DNA of 64,000 bases, taken from assembly GCA_028673005.1 (NCBI GenBank), contig CM054113.1:205273504-205337503 (forward strand), read 5' to 3'. The stretch is from Tanypteryx hageni (taxonomy: Eukaryota; Arthropoda; Insecta; Odonata; Petaluridae). The notes beneath the pieces were generated by a model, which had not been told where the DNA came from, searched no databases, and saw only the letters and a program-made list of their open reading frames with translations. Within the stretch, counting starts at the first letter, position 1; every line of letters begins with the position of its first letter. The position numbers and the translations under genes were made by a program. Of the stretch, positions 35,401-47,750 are shown piece by piece.

Positions 35401-37641
35401 CTGCCCCACAGCCATAATCTGTACGAACATAATTTGTCTGATAGCTATTATATATATGCAAGTTACTCCCTATTTATATTTGCGTTCAGCATTACTACCT
35501 TACAACTCCCTATAAAGGTGTAATTTTTCGGTTTCGGTAATTATTAGAGTACATTCCTCCAAAAAGACCCGTTTAATATCAAACTCAGATTTCATTCGAA
35601 TTCTCTTTATTATTCTCACAATTTTAGGAGTAATCAAGGGTAGCGAAAACATGGTGGATTATAATTCCCTAAAACGGAGGCGTCACTATTTCAAGTCTTT
35701 TGCTATGGAGAGATCTATTCAAATAAATATATCCCTTACAAAATATGCAGCCGTTTGATAGGAGATCGGTCAATTAGATTCTTACGATTTAAAAATTTCG
35801 TTCGCTCTGAAAATAATAGAATATTACAAAGCAAATTGGTATCTCTCTCATGAAGCGGATGCAATATGCATGCCGTCTTATTTGGTCATTTCCAGGCGTA
35901 CGGGTGAGCGGGAACTTTTGTCGGTGATAAAATTAGCGTGCTCCTCGCGCTACACACGTTTAGCGAAGCTGTTTTCTGAGGCTGCCGTCACGTGCATGTA
36001 GGCCATATAACCTATTTTTGCCACAGAGGTTTTAGCAGCCATAGGCCCGACTCTTACAGCTCGGTACAGAGCTGGCAGTACACTCACACGAACATAGACA
36101 TGTCCGCGCGGATGTACCCCTTTGTGGCGGTATCTACTCGCCCTTTGGACGAACTGCACCAAGGGATTACATTACTGGACCATCTTTCTCGATGAACACA
36201 AAGGGCATGGTGCAGATCCTACGCAGAGATGAACAGTGTGGCTCTTACTAGCACGCAGCTGCCTCGCATATGCTCGTAATTAATCCTAGCGCTATTGTCA
36301 TAATATTGGATGGTGACAAAAAATAAGGGATTTTGACCTCGAACCAACCTTTTCAATATTTCGGGTGTACATTCTCAAATAAATTTCATTATCGTTAGTA
36401 ATAAAATTACGCTATTTTGCTTGATTTAAATTTATTTCTTGGCGTAATCATTTCATTAGTCGATACGAATATAACATACGTATAATCCAGTGAAACACCT
36501 GAGAAGTATCAAAAATACAACTCGAATCGGTCTTCCTTTCGTTAGCATTGTTTAAGACGGTTAATTTTTTTCAGTCGCCGTTCTCGTGGCATCTTTTTGC
36601 TTGCCAAAGTATATTATTTGATGTACTTTTCTTCCAATTTTATGCACGAATAAATTCTCTATAATTACTTTTCCTAGATTCTAAATTTACCATTTCATAA
36701 CTGCAAGCAAAAATCCACCTCGGAAATAGGAATGGTCATCAATTGATACGTTTTATAAACAAATGATATTCTACATATATGTCATACATTTAGAAGCAAT
36801 CGTTTTGGGCAAAAAGTTTTGGATATAAAAACAGTTTAATAATAATAGATAATAAATTCAAACTAATATTCAACGAATAACTAGTTTAAGCATGTGATGA
36901 ATGTGAATGCATATTGTATATTAGCGGTTAAACGTATAAGACTATAGTAGAGGTTTATAGATTTTAGATAATCGATTTTATGCATTTCAAACTTTATTAA
37001 ATGTGGTTATTAAATAATTTATTAAAGAACAAACATTTATATAGCGATTCCAATTATATTCCGTGACAGGTTTGCTTGTCCGTACCAATGCGCACATACT
37101 ACGTATGACTTAAAGGTGACGCTTCAAGACGAGCACAAGAAGCCCGTCGTCGAATTTTACTATGGCTACGACTTCTCCAAGAGTCCGAAAGGAATTTGTA
37201 AAAAGGTATTCTTTCTTAATCTTTTTATCGCAAAAATGGCAAATAGACGGTTAGAAAAGGTCAAGTAAATGTTTGTCTTGATAAGTAATTGGATAAGTAA
37301 TTCTATTGCTACAAATAAAATATATATTCTCTTAGCAGTACTGTAAGTCTTAAAATAAATAATATTTATATTTGTCTAATTTTAAATAAAAAATTTTTAA
37401 GTAAAAGTTCAAAACGTATGTTTTTATATATTAAATAATAATATTGTTAGTTGCCCTAAAATAATACAAAAGCATTTCTTTTGTTATTTAGGTGTCGCAT
37501 ACCTTCAAAAAATACGGCCCTGGTATACGCTATATAACGTTTCGTCACATAATTGGCAAAGATGTGGAAATAAACGATGGACAATATGGATGTAAAATGT
37601 CTGATGGAGTTGTGATAGTATCACGAAATAAAATGACTTGA
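29201..37641 (+). CDS. Gene FBA-C: membrane-anchored, diverged FBA domain protein
   Basis: Spliced gene, join(29201-29492, 30520-30751, 37070-37205, 37492-37641), 269 codons. Residues about 27-49 are hydrophobic (ASTCVLCGVLAVVVYKIVSL), followed by RKS, again predicting a cytosolic C-terminal part. An acidic linker (EDNEEESDSPAGDD) leads to NLTKNNCVE. The first FBA exon has lost the GGDGW and CFATS region, replaced by a charged stretch. QLYVVNLLQG and TLQPPIEVCEW remain. The last two exons keep the family pattern (SHTFKKYGPGIRYITF), but the HGG motif is changed to RHI. Intron phases 1, 2, 0 are kept and all joins stay in frame. It may have changed function or be drifting. Start could also be the ATG nine codons later. 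Confidence 0.82.
30520..30751 (+). CDS. FBA-C exon 2: degenerate N-terminal half of FBA domain
   Basis: Acceptor ...ttcttacag, donor gtaaga, phase 1 in and 2 out. It encodes DKLNDELERDVNPAGKEK..., an acidic Ser-rich stretch, then KQLYVVNLLQGEVTAETLD and PPIEVCEW. The second half aligns with the paralogues; the first half does not. It is 232 bases against 250-253 in the others. Confidence 0.8.
31304..31975 (+). repeat. R1 repeat, copy 4 (FBA-C intron 2)
   Basis: It runs from ATCTGATATGGCTACCACAT to TCGTATATGGAGAAAGTAAA, about 670 bases, more diverged than copies 1 and 3. Confidence 0.68.
31994..33597 (+). repeat. R1 repeat, copy 5, interrupted
   Basis: The left end (GATCTGATGTGGCCACCACA) at 31994 breaks off near 32120. 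A matching right end (CCTAAAACGTGTATTTCC to ATATGAGAAAGTTAAA) appears at about 33505-33597. The 1.3 kb between is other repeat sequence, including two diverged copies of one unit (about 32330-32560 and 32665-33440). The copies share taacatcaggct, gattttaa and gagatatcatt motifs. Confidence 0.5.
32734..33271. mobile_element. MITE with TTA target duplication (538 bp)
   Basis: Termini ACCCTAATCCTACCAGGC and GCCTGGTAGGATTAGGGT are perfect inverted repeats, flanked by TTA on both sides. Subterminal GTGACTTAGAGACACAT is also inverted. The sister copy of the host repeat at about 32388 preserves an empty site (gattttaatc), confirming the insertion. Confidence 0.78.
33637..34918. mobile_element. hAT-type non-autonomous element (FBA-C intron 2)
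   Basis: Ends CAGGGCCGTTTTA and TAAAACGGCCCTG are perfect inverted repeats. They are flanked by gtagtggg (33629-33636) and gtagtgtg (34919-34926), 7 of 8 bases alike, as expected for hAT. Length is 1282 bp, interior AT-rich, no transposase seen. It sits in a tRNA-like sequence (tagcctaatggttgtagtg), apparently splitting a SINE head. Confidence 0.8.
34945..35115. repeat. Near-perfect palindrome
   Basis: About 65-70-base arms including cgacagtttcgccgac and its inverse, with an inner tgtcagcgtc/gacgctgaca pair around a short centre at about 35029. It directly follows the hAT element and probably belongs to the split SINE-like unit. Confidence 0.75.
35116..37069. other. Rest of FBA-C intron 2, nothing recognised
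   Basis: AT-rich with a GC-richer stretch at 35880-36250. Open frames there have no family support or splice-site support. Confidence 0.4.
37070..37205 (+). CDS. FBA-C exon 3: middle of FBA domain
   Basis: Acceptor ...ccgtgacag, donor gtattc, ends phase 0. It completes the Trp codon and encodes FACPYQCAHTTYDLKVTL, ending SPKGICKK. At 136 bases it is one codon longer than in the paralogues. The Trp of xxWxK is replaced by ICKK. Confidence 0.83.
37492..37641 (+). CDS. FBA-C exon 4: C-terminal part of FBA domain and stop
   Basis: Acceptor ...gttatttag. It encodes VSHTFKKYGPGIRYITFRHI, then GQYGCKMSDGVVIV, ending RNKMT. The intron before it is only 286 bases. No standard AATAAA is obvious directly downstream. 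Confidence 0.85.
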   Translation: MSHTFKKYGPGIRYITFRHIIGKDVEINDGQYGCKMSDGVVIVSRNKMT

Positions 37642-38109
37642 AGAAACAATACGTGTGAAGGATTATTTTTCATAAGCTAAATCAGAGATATTTAGAGACT
37701 CCATAACCATCTAATCTTAAATTCTACAAGTATTAAAGAAATTTAATCATATAGCAAGAAATATATATACCAAACGATTTATGTTGAATTGCAATTATAA
37801 AAAAGTTTGTCGGTTGATTTATATGGATGCCATGGTAATACTGCAATTCCTTAAAACTAGCCAATTTCTGTAAACAGCTAAGGAAGCATATATTACATGT
37901 TTAAAGATAATTTCGATTCCTACGGCAGAGTATTTTTTTCATTAAACGAGTAGAATACAAATGCAAAAACAGGAAAAATGACATGTCAAAATTTTTTAAA
38001 TAAAATCCTAACAGTAAACAAAATTAAATCTCAAGCACATTTTATCTTGGAAGGAAAACAATGTAGTTAGAATAAACTATAATTAAAACAGCTACGACGG
38101 GATAAAGTA

Positions 38110-39540
38110 GAAAAATCTGATGTGGCCACCACATGACTTTCTCCAAACCTGTAATATATCTAAAAATTCCAAATAGATTACATAACATTAAATATTTTAA
38201 GACCGAGAAAATTTTAGACTTTACAAAGAACAAAAATAAACTCAAACCATAGCCTTCTGATACTGGATATAGCCACAAAGCTACTACAATTAATACAAGA
38301 AAAAGGAGCTTTACTAACAAGGGAAGGTTCCCAACTCGCACTAACAGGTAATTATAACTTTCCTTCCATAGAAAGTGTATGCAAAAAACTTAAAAATTCA
38401 TTAACGCTAGCTGCTGAGAGCAAAGAGGTAAAAAGTTATGGATTCATATATATTACTTGCATGAGATTAAAGCAAAAAAGTTTGCATGTATTGCATTACT
38501 GAAAGATTTAAACATAGTTAATGGTAATGAAATAAATTGTCACTAAAAACGTGGTTAATACATAAAGTTTCATCGCAATGTGCACAACGAATGAAGCAAT
38601 AATTCTCACACGTTACACATAGCACTCCAATCAACTACAACAATATACTTTTTGACTGTAGCGATATCTGTCAATATTATTGTTATTAATAACAATATCA
38701 CTACAATCAAAAAGTATATTGTTGTAGTTGATTGGAGTGCTATGTGTAATGTCTGAGAATTACTGCTTCATTCGTTGTGCACATTGTGATGAAACTTGAT
38801 GTATTAACCACTTTTTAGTGACAATTTATTTCATTACCATTAACTATGTTAAAATCTTTCAGTAATGCAATACATGCAACTTTTCTGCTTTAATCTCCTG
38901 CAAGTAATATATATGAACCCATAACTTTTTACCTCTTTGCTCTCAGCAGCTAGCGTTAATGAATTTTGTAGTTTTTTTGCATACACTTTCTATGGAAGAA
39001 AAGTTATAATTACCTGTTAGTGCGAGTTGGGAACCTTCCCTTGTAAGACGTAACTAAGCATCAATTGTTAACAATAGTCGTCGGTTGGTGGCGTGGTGGT
39101 GGCAGCTAAAAATATAAGATATCTCTCAAAAATGTTTCAAACAAAGGTTGTAGAAACTTAAATTTCCTACAACTTTTATTTCAGTAAATTTTTACATTTA
39201 CCAAATATTAAAGCAAATATTTTAAAATGACGGATAAGTGACAGGAGTAAACACCCACTTCCGGTTAACCGATTTTTACCAAAACTAATCAATTCTTGTG
39301 ACTTTTATAAAAGTGTTAAATATAAAATTTCGCGTTGACCTGATTAATAGTTTTTGAGTTGGATCACCCACAAAAAAAGCTATGAAACACACACACACAC
39401 ACACACACAGACATAATCGAGAATATGGTCAAAACGTGTTCAGGGGACCTCAAAACGTGTATTTCCGTTGAAATCTCGAAGTCGATTTTTTTCATGAATA
39501 CAATACTTTCCCCTATACTACGTATATGGAGAAAGTAAAA
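38110..39540 (+). repeat. R1 repeat, copy 6, split by a foldback element
   Basis: The left part (38110-38317) and right part (39047-39540) together make about 702 bases, the family's full length, with normal ends. A 726-bp element sits between them. A (CA)n microsatellite of about 24 bases lies inside at about 39389. Confidence 0.75.
38318..39043. mobile_element. Foldback element with about 340-bp inverted arms and TAA duplication
   Basis: Termini CAAGGGAAGGTTCCCAACTC and its exact inverse, flanked by TAA (38315-38317 and 39044-39046). The two arms are nearly identical reverse complements meeting at about 38685 (taataacaata centre). Intact R1 copies show the empty site (ttaagacgtaac). The terminus resembles CAAGGGGACC of the nested element at 12356, so the two may be related Harbinger-type MITEs. 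Confidence 0.82.
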
Positions 39541-42500
39541 AACAAGAATTTACCGAAGACAAAGGAATCATTTCAAGATAGTATTATTTTATTTAATTGA
39601 GCGGTTTGTATGTTGTGACCTTTTACAACGTTGTTTATCTAATTGTCCTGTTAAATTGGATTAAATAAAATTATAAATTTATAAATTAAAAAATTGGGAT
39701 GTTTTAGTTCCACCATCGAAATATTATATATATAAACCAAGCTGATCGTTCTTCGTGCTTTTTTAGAAGTTTAAAAGCACGCCGGACATTTTTCCAAAGA
39801 CGCCTCCATATCCGCGCTTTCAAAAGTCTCGTCCGATGATTGCAGTCCATTGAATAATCGGAATGAGATAAACGACGTAAATATCGTAAATAGGAAAAAT
39901 ACACAGATAGACGTTATCTAAATTCCCAGAGTGATAACAGCACGGCAATGCATTGAAAAAGTATTCATGATGATGGCCTCACTTTGAGAGACATTACTGA
40001 CGCGAGGGTCGGTCAAATTTTATGTAAGGAAATTTCACTCTAAAATTGTTTCATTCAATCACGCCAAAACTATTCACACTTCTGGCTTACGAAACATTCG
40101 TTGATATCGTACTTTCCTGGCCTTAATCTTAAATTCAAGAAATAGGACAGCGATTACGGTAGGTATCAACAGTTTTAACTCGATCGAAAGAACAAAGTAT
40201 GAATTCGAACGAACTTTCTCCTTTAAAATGGTACTGATTAAAGGAATCTCTATAACTGAAGAATAATATCTCACAAATGAAAGTGTTGGTGAGTTTTATA
40301 CGCAGAAAGGTATATGCTGGGCATAGAGGTATCTGAAAAAAAATTTCTTCGCCTTTTTCAGAAATCTTCATAACAATATCTCTGAAATATTATTACCTAT
40401 AATTCCTCACAGAGGTCCTTATAACCAACACCCGAAGCTATTGTTTTCGCTTAATATTTCGTAAAAATTACTACTCGCGATTCTGACAAATTTCTATTTT
40501 ACGGTGATGTAAATCGCTTTAAATACCGTAATGATGGGAATCAGACCCTCAGTTTTCATTGCCATGGCAAGGACATAAACATATATCGTTGACCCAAGGT
40601 GGCATTTTTCATGAAGAATTACAATTCCTTCGCTTTTTCTGGGTATGCAATCCTAAATTAACAACTGTTAAATATTGATAAAATAGAAATTAAAAGTTCC
40701 GCTAAAAACAGTATCCCATATTAAAGTTATAAATTATCAAATAAATTCATAATTTGGAGGAAATAGAATACAATAATTCAATCTATAATTCGCGCAATGA
40801 AGTATGAGTATGAAATGTGTAGCTCGTATCCGAATTTGCATAGTAAATAAATAATATTTCGATCAAATATATAAATTAACCTAGTTGGAAAACGAAATTT
40901 TTTAAATTCGACGGACCTCAAGGTAAAATAAAATTAACACTTCCAATTAGACCAATCTGTGCAATTAAACCACTACGTGCGGCTCGATAGATAAGCCATA
41001 CGTATCCTAAAGGCAAGTGTCAATAACGCATGAGTTTTGTAAAGATCAGGACGAAGAGAAGGTTATCAGTAAAGGAATTCAGAAGGCGGACTTGGGCTGG
41101 ACTCTTCTTCCTTGTCTGTGATCTAGAGCGCTGAGTCAAGCCATGTTAAAGTCAAGCCTTACGTTTCACAAAGATAACGTCCTAGTTCTTTGTGAATTTT
41201 CTAGGGCATTCGATAAAAAATTCTCATAATTCAAACATTAAACAGCTACCCATCCACAAAATTGTCTTTTCGCCTTCTATTATGTTTAAAAATTATTCTT
41301 AGGCAACACTACGTACAAAGTGCCACTATTTTGTATTTTTTTAGCAAAAACTAACTTACGCATTTGATTAGCGTGATGTTTGTGCTCCTTCCATACCAAA
41401 AATAAAAAAATAGGTTAAAAATAAACTAGGAAATATAAAACCACTCTGTCAATTCGAATAAATTAGTCGCACGTGGAACAGACGCTATAGCAAGAAGGGC
41501 ATTACCGTTCGAAGGTTACAATTTGATGAAAACACGATGTGCGCTTCACGGCTAGAAATGTTAATCGAACTGTGAATGTACATTTCGTCTCCCTCTTCCT
41601 GTCGTCGATTGCATCCCCCCCTTCGCACATCAAAGGTTATGCGTCCTACATATTGGAAACAGCTACACAAATTCAGATGACTGCGCACCCACGCCGAGGA
41701 TAAACTGCCGGTTCTGTCAGTGATGGCAATTTCTACGAGCTGTGACGATATTTTAGCTCGCCATGATATTAATGGAGCCTAAGATGCCAACATTGAGTAA
41801 AAAATTAAATCTAAGGTATTAATTAAAAAAGGAATTGAAAAATTAATTGTGGATATCATCTGACCGCTTGGACCCAATAAATAACCGAGACAAACCCCAC
41901 AGCGTTTGATCAAACAAAGTGCGCATTTTAGCTACGAATTAGCTATCATCAATTGTTCTCCAGCATCGCTAAGTTCTAAAAAATATGTATAATTCCGGCT
42001 GTTTCGTGGCCGAAATGCGCATCTTTTTCATTCAACCGCAGCAATGGCTTATGAAGTTGCATTGATCTTCCATTGCCACTCAGGGTAAGTTTGAAAAATA
42101 CGCGCCTGCGGGAGCGTTTGAAAAATGGCATACGAAGTAGATAAGAGATAGACGCGTACGCAATTTAAGATGCCTGCAAGACCAAGATATCTGCTCCGCT
42201 TCGTACCACACGTAGAATAAAAGGAGTTTTATTTTAAACGGCGGGAGGTATGGAATGGAAGGAAGAATGGGCGTGACGGAATCTCACACGAAAGAATAGC
42301 ACCCACCAAGGTGAGTGGAGGGCGGGAGGGAGGATCGGGGCACGAAGATCACACACGTCTCTCTCGAAACGAGGTTCGATGAGTTTCCAACATAGCGGAG
42401 TGCCTTCATTCGGACTTGAGCTTTAATGCCACCTGCGAACGAGTTTGAATGCTTCAACGCCAATAATAAAGGTAAGCTTCACGAATAAAACCGAAGAAAA

Positions 42501-44325
42501 TGTTATCCCGATCATAAACTTCCTTTTAAAAGTTTTTGAAAGACCTGCACTTGCATACCACTGCGTTTTTCCTCAAATGTCTACGTTTAAGTGATTCCAG
42601 GAACACAAATTTTAAGATAAGTTGTTAAACTAGGATTATTTTACGGATGTACTTTTGTTTACAATTTCTATTATTCCAAAAATCAATTAGGAGCTCAAAT
42701 CTTAAAAGGAATTCCCAAAATCGTCGTCAGATGGCAAGAGTGCTTTCTTTCCACAAGTATTTTTTATAATAGAATTTTCAACGAACATAAGTTGTATTAT
42801 TTTCCAACTTGGCTACCAGTAATAGCTATTATTATTATCAAAGTTGATTTCATATTGGCAACGTGATTCCTTTTTAGACTAAGTTTTATGAAAGTAAATT
42901 AGAAAAAACATAATTGGCAACGAGACAACTAAAAGCTATAATAAATATGAAGATGATATGAGTGAAAATCCACTACCGCCATAATTCATTCTATCTTCAT
43001 TCAAATCGATTGTACAGTTCAAGAGCAAGGTCATGCGCTTTGCGATTAACTAAAGAATAGGCTATTAAAAAAGAGAATTACAAAGGTAAAGAGTTATTCA
43101 AGATTTTATTAAATGTGGTTTTAGATTTATGATAGTGAATGCTCCAGACTTGTATACTCATTCGAATATTTCGAATAAAACCACTGTTTAGTTATCTCTT
43201 CTTTTGAGTTTATCGTGCTGGTTAATATGCTATCTTACGCGTTTAATAAAATGATAAAATGCTTAAAAATAAAACGATAATTTTGAGTCTGAAACGAGTA
43301 TTTTGTTATCGGGAAAAATGTCAAATTCTTATCAGCATTTGGAAATTTGAAGGTTAGATTAAAAGCTCAATTTTATATGACGAGTGGGATGAGACAAATT
43401 AATCTATTGTCGGTAAAAAAAAAATTAGAAACGATAGCGTCAAAAGATGTATTTTGGCTCTTTTTTTACTGAACTCATAGAATATGGAGACTCGTAATTT
43501 TATTTTGAATTAAATTTGATTGAGAGACTTCAAGGTGTTTTCTTCCTGAATTAACTCAAGTTATTCCCGTTATGATAACTTTATTAGTATAGCATTCGTG
43601 CAATTGAAAAATCAGTATTACTTTAGCCGATTTTAAAGGAGATATCATAGCACGTGAAAAACGTTTTACAGACCAATGTATTCTATGGCTGTAGAAAAAT
43701 TATTATTATTTTCAGAAAGCAAATGCTGCCCTTGGTCGAACTTTCAACTTCATATCATTGAAAACTATATCTACGCGGTACAACATGGCATGTATTCAAG
43801 AACAAGCGCTTAAAAAAATACTTGTCTCGGGTATCTCCAATAGCCAAAAATGGTTATAAAAACCAGATACGCATTTCGGCTACCCAGCAGGCGTCTTCAG
43901 CGGTAATTCACCGAAAATAGACTCTAAAAGAACCTTGTTCTTGAATTTTTTCAACCATAAGACAAGCTTGATAATTTCCCACTGAATTATGATAGAATGA
44001 AACAATTACGCACATCTAAATAGCAGCAAATAAGAACCTTAAGAGAGCGTTAATGTTTTTAAAATTAAATGGGAAAATACACGCTTAAATTTCAAAATAA
44101 ATCCGATACAACGATTCTTTAAGACTATAAAAAATAATTTCAACAATCTAACATCTTTTTCTCTATTATATTAAAATACCGTTCCTTTTTCTACCTCCAA
44201 TAATACTTTAACCGAATTTTAGAGGACCAAGAATGAAATATGAGTGGAAGATTTCATCGGCATATAAATCACCTTCCATTTCTCTCGGTCGCTGTGCTTT
44301 TGAATCTATCCGTTGCCCTCTAAAG
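39541..44325. other. Intergenic C-D, no gene supported
   Basis: AT-rich. A GC-richer patch at 42230-42480 has gtgagt- and gtaagc-type donors (caccaaggtgagtgg, aataaaggtaagc) and could hold a promoter or leader exon for FBA-D, but nothing proves it. Confidence 0.35.
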
Positions 44326-45476
44326 CAGGGGTGGGTAACCACGGCCCCCGAGAGAGCTTGACGCGGATCGCGAAGCTATGATTAAACTAGAAGTCCAAAC
44401 CAGGACTAATGCAGGCTGGTTTCCCAAAGTTGACGTCTCGAATTTATTACTTATATTGACAGGATATATTTCAGTATAGGTTAGTCATTCCAAGGAATTC
44501 TCATACCATAAATGCCATTTGTAATTCATAGTTTATCAATGATATAAAAAATTGGAAAACAAATTAATAAACCATTATCAGGTTTAAAATACTAAAAGCA
44601 ATGTCAAAATCTCTTTCTGATATTATATTTTGTATGGATTTTTAAAAAATAAACGAATTCAATAAATGCTACTGTTTATATGCTAAAATCTCTGGATCAA
44701 CTGTTCATTGCTGAAGAGCAGTCGAGCGGAAAACAAAACCCATTTATTCACTCGTCTATGCTCAAGCCGAGTTCGGTAATATTCGTCTCCATGGCAATAA
44801 TCCGATAAAATTCGATTTAAAAAGTAAAAAAAATGTTTTAGTAGAAATTCAAGAAAATACGATCAGTTATCAAAATTCTGTGAAAAGAATTACAATCTAC
44901 ATTCTTTTCTCCTTAGAACAGCAGAAATCTCGCTCCAATATCATAATCTTATGATATTTTAAAGTATTAAAGAAAAAATCTCTGCACGCTGGATTTGAGA
45001 CTTCCTATGTAAAACAAATAGGGAAAAACGTTCCTGGAAACGAGCCCGGGACTTCAATATTCGCCAAATAAAATATAGCCCGGAGGTGGATCCAGGCAGC
45101 ACGAACCTCCTACCAAGTTTCATGAAAATCTGTCCATTGATGCAAAAGTTGTTAGTAGGGGACACACACAGAGACATACACACAGACAGGACAATTTCAT
45201 AAGGTTATGCTTCCTTTGGAAAGCAGCCTAAAAAGCGATCCGTAAAACTTAACGCATGAATTCACATTATCTTAGTAAAATTATAAAAATAAAAACTTTT
45301 AATTTTGAAACTTGACCCTAAAAGCATAATTTAGGCATGATTTTCATTTGTATGATAATTTAGAATTTCTCAGTAACTTCCGTTTCAAACTCTAATTGGC
45401 CATTTTAAATGCGGCCCTCCGTAGTATTCACAACCACCAAAGCGGCCAGCCATATAGAAGGGGTTGTCCACCCCTT
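44326..45476. mobile_element. hAT-type element (about 1.15 kb)
   Basis: The left end CAGGGGTGGGTAACC and right end GGTTGTCCACCCCTT are inverted, flanked by ctctaaag and ctctaaaa (7 of 8 alike). The interior holds cctaccaagtttcatgaaaa followed by ggggacacacacagagacat, a type of motif common in dispersed arthropod repeats. No transposase frame. Confidence 0.7.
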
Positions 45477-47750
45477 CTCTAAAACCTATCATAGCCGTTC
45501 CATTTAGTATCTTACCTCAATCCCTAAATAATAATATAATAATAATTTAAAATATCTCCAAATAAAAGAAAGAACCCGGCGAATAACAATATAAATACAC
45601 TTATTTACGGTAAATAACAAAACCAATTAAAGCGACCGTGTACCACGACATTGCAAGCGAGGGATCTCTCGCGGAATTATTCAACAGGTGCTGGGTTGTT
45701 CTCCCTTGAAACGACCTCTCCGCGCCACCATCCAGCGTCTCACACATGGAGTTCGCCAAATGACACCTGTAACTTGGAAAGAGGATCGTGTATCTGCGGA
45801 CCCATCGAGCGAACATATATTATTTTGTGGTCCCATGCAATAACCTCTTCGGTTTGCAATGGGAGTGGCATTATTGACCTGACGTGGGTCCCGCATCATT
45901 CCTCGCAATTAGCTTCATCCTCGACTGCGTTTTGTTCGGAATAAATTGCATTTCGTCAGCACAGGTCGAAGTTATTTGGGACACAACGACGGTTAGATCT
46001 ATCTCGGGTTTAGTAAAATCGATGTGGGCTCGGCACGTGACGCAGATAAGCCGAAGACGCTCCAAACGTGGCGGGCCTCACGAATGTCCTCCAGTTTACA
46101 TAATTTATTTACAATTCAGCGTTCACAGAAAATGCCAGACACGTTTTTTTCTTACCAGTTATTTCAAGTTTTTCCCGCAATTTTGATTTGTCCTCCAAAT
46201 AAATAATTACAGTACCTTTAAATGCATTATTTAACCTCACGAATAGATTTTAATTAAGAAAGAAGCATGATTTGGGGATTTGATAATATATTATATCTTC
46301 GTTCGTCATTTACAATCGCTTCGTCTACCATGTCAAAAACAAGATGAAGAATATGGGGGCGGTATAGTTGTGTTCTACCTTTATTGCATTTTAAGCGCTA
46401 TTAAAGGTGTTGAACCGCTCGACAAACAGCTTCCATTACGTGGTCAAATAAAATATTTGAACGTTTTTATATAAAGTTTTCATTTTGTACAGTTTCTAAA
46501 CGCTATGTCGATAGTTGATCCTTCAATATTTACATTACTTTTTGAATTAAGAAGGGATTTTAATGCTTTACAGCCGTCAATATGTCAGTCACATCAGTAC
46601 AAATTTCTCAAAATTTTGTTCGAAATTGATAAAATTAATCACATAATCATCGATATGTTCCGTTTAACTAGGTTTTCAATCTTTAACGTATAATAAAATT
46701 CCGCTCTTTCCCAAGCTTCGATGATTTCAGGTGATATTTGTTCTTATCTTATTATTATCCAATTCTATTACTCATCTGGTTAATTCTGATCTTATCTAAG
46801 TAATTATCTACTATATCAAAGAAAAGGATCTAACCTCTCTTTTCAAGTGCTTTTTATTAGCTTAGAAGCATCTTATTGATCCCATTAACTTCTCATTCCC
46901 AAGGGTTCTTCGTTAAATAGAATCTCTCCTTTAACGTAAACAGTTTCTCTCTTGGTATATTTTTTGTATTCTCCTCTAGTATGTTTACCATGCTTCCTCT
47001 GCCAAACAATTCGCCATTTCACTGTAGTTCAGTCCGATTGTTTGCTTATTTAGACGATTGCGTATTCTTGCAAAACTTAACCGTTTGCACTATTATGCAG
47101 TGTAGGATTTGAAAATGTTAGTGATTGCTCGAGATCCTATTGCTGTGCAAATTTCATACAAGTTTGAATCGAATAAATGGCATTAATTTGTTTTCTAAAT
47201 ACATCTATTTACTTGAGATACAAATGGTTCGTTACTATAGTTGAATATTTACTCTCAAAACATTAACAATTGATGTTAAATATTACTTTATAAGAGATAA
47301 GAAAAAACCGCAACAATTGGCGGAGATGAGTGCATTAATTTTGATTCCTATTTCCTAAATTTTGCTAAGAATTTAGTGTTTAAAATCAATTCATTTCATT
47401 CCTATAATTTATTTTTTTGCGAGTTGTACGATCTGTAAATCCGATAAGATCGGATTTACAAAACGGGAAAATGTGAACGTTAATCATTAAGAGTGTTTTT
47501 GATTGCTCCTATTGGTTGGAAAAAATTTGGTTTCAGAAAATTTCATTTGTTCTTTCTTTAAAAAAAAACAGGTCATGCATGTCTTCAAATACGTCACTGG
47601 ATTAAAAATGAAAATAAATCACTAAATATATATGTATTAAGCATCAAAACTCCTATGCAGAAATTAAAATTTCAAATAGACGTGTGCATGAGAAGTCGAA
47701 AATGTGTAGGTAAGATACAGATAATTATAAAATGCTCATGAATATATATA
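45477..47750. other. Intergenic C-D, unassigned GC-richer patch
   Basis: 45600-46100 is GC-richer than its surroundings and open in several frames on both strands, but no frame shows splice signals plus family similarity. It may be decayed transposon coding or regulatory DNA. The remainder is AT-rich and featureless. Confidence 0.35.

Noticed and set aside
35207..35523. Overlapping plus-strand open frames of about 100 codons
   Set aside because: Biased composition, three frames open at once, no signals; inside an intron of FBA-C.
39704..39904. Arg/Trp/Tyr-rich minus-strand 66-codon frame
   Set aside because: No splice or start support and no similarity; chance in AT-rich DNA.
45601..46186. 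Open frames on both strands in a GC-richer patch, including a minus-strand MSWYTVALIGFVIY end that recalls a hydrophobic exon 1
   Set aside because: No linker or NLLKNxCGQ motif follows and no FBA exons are on that strand.
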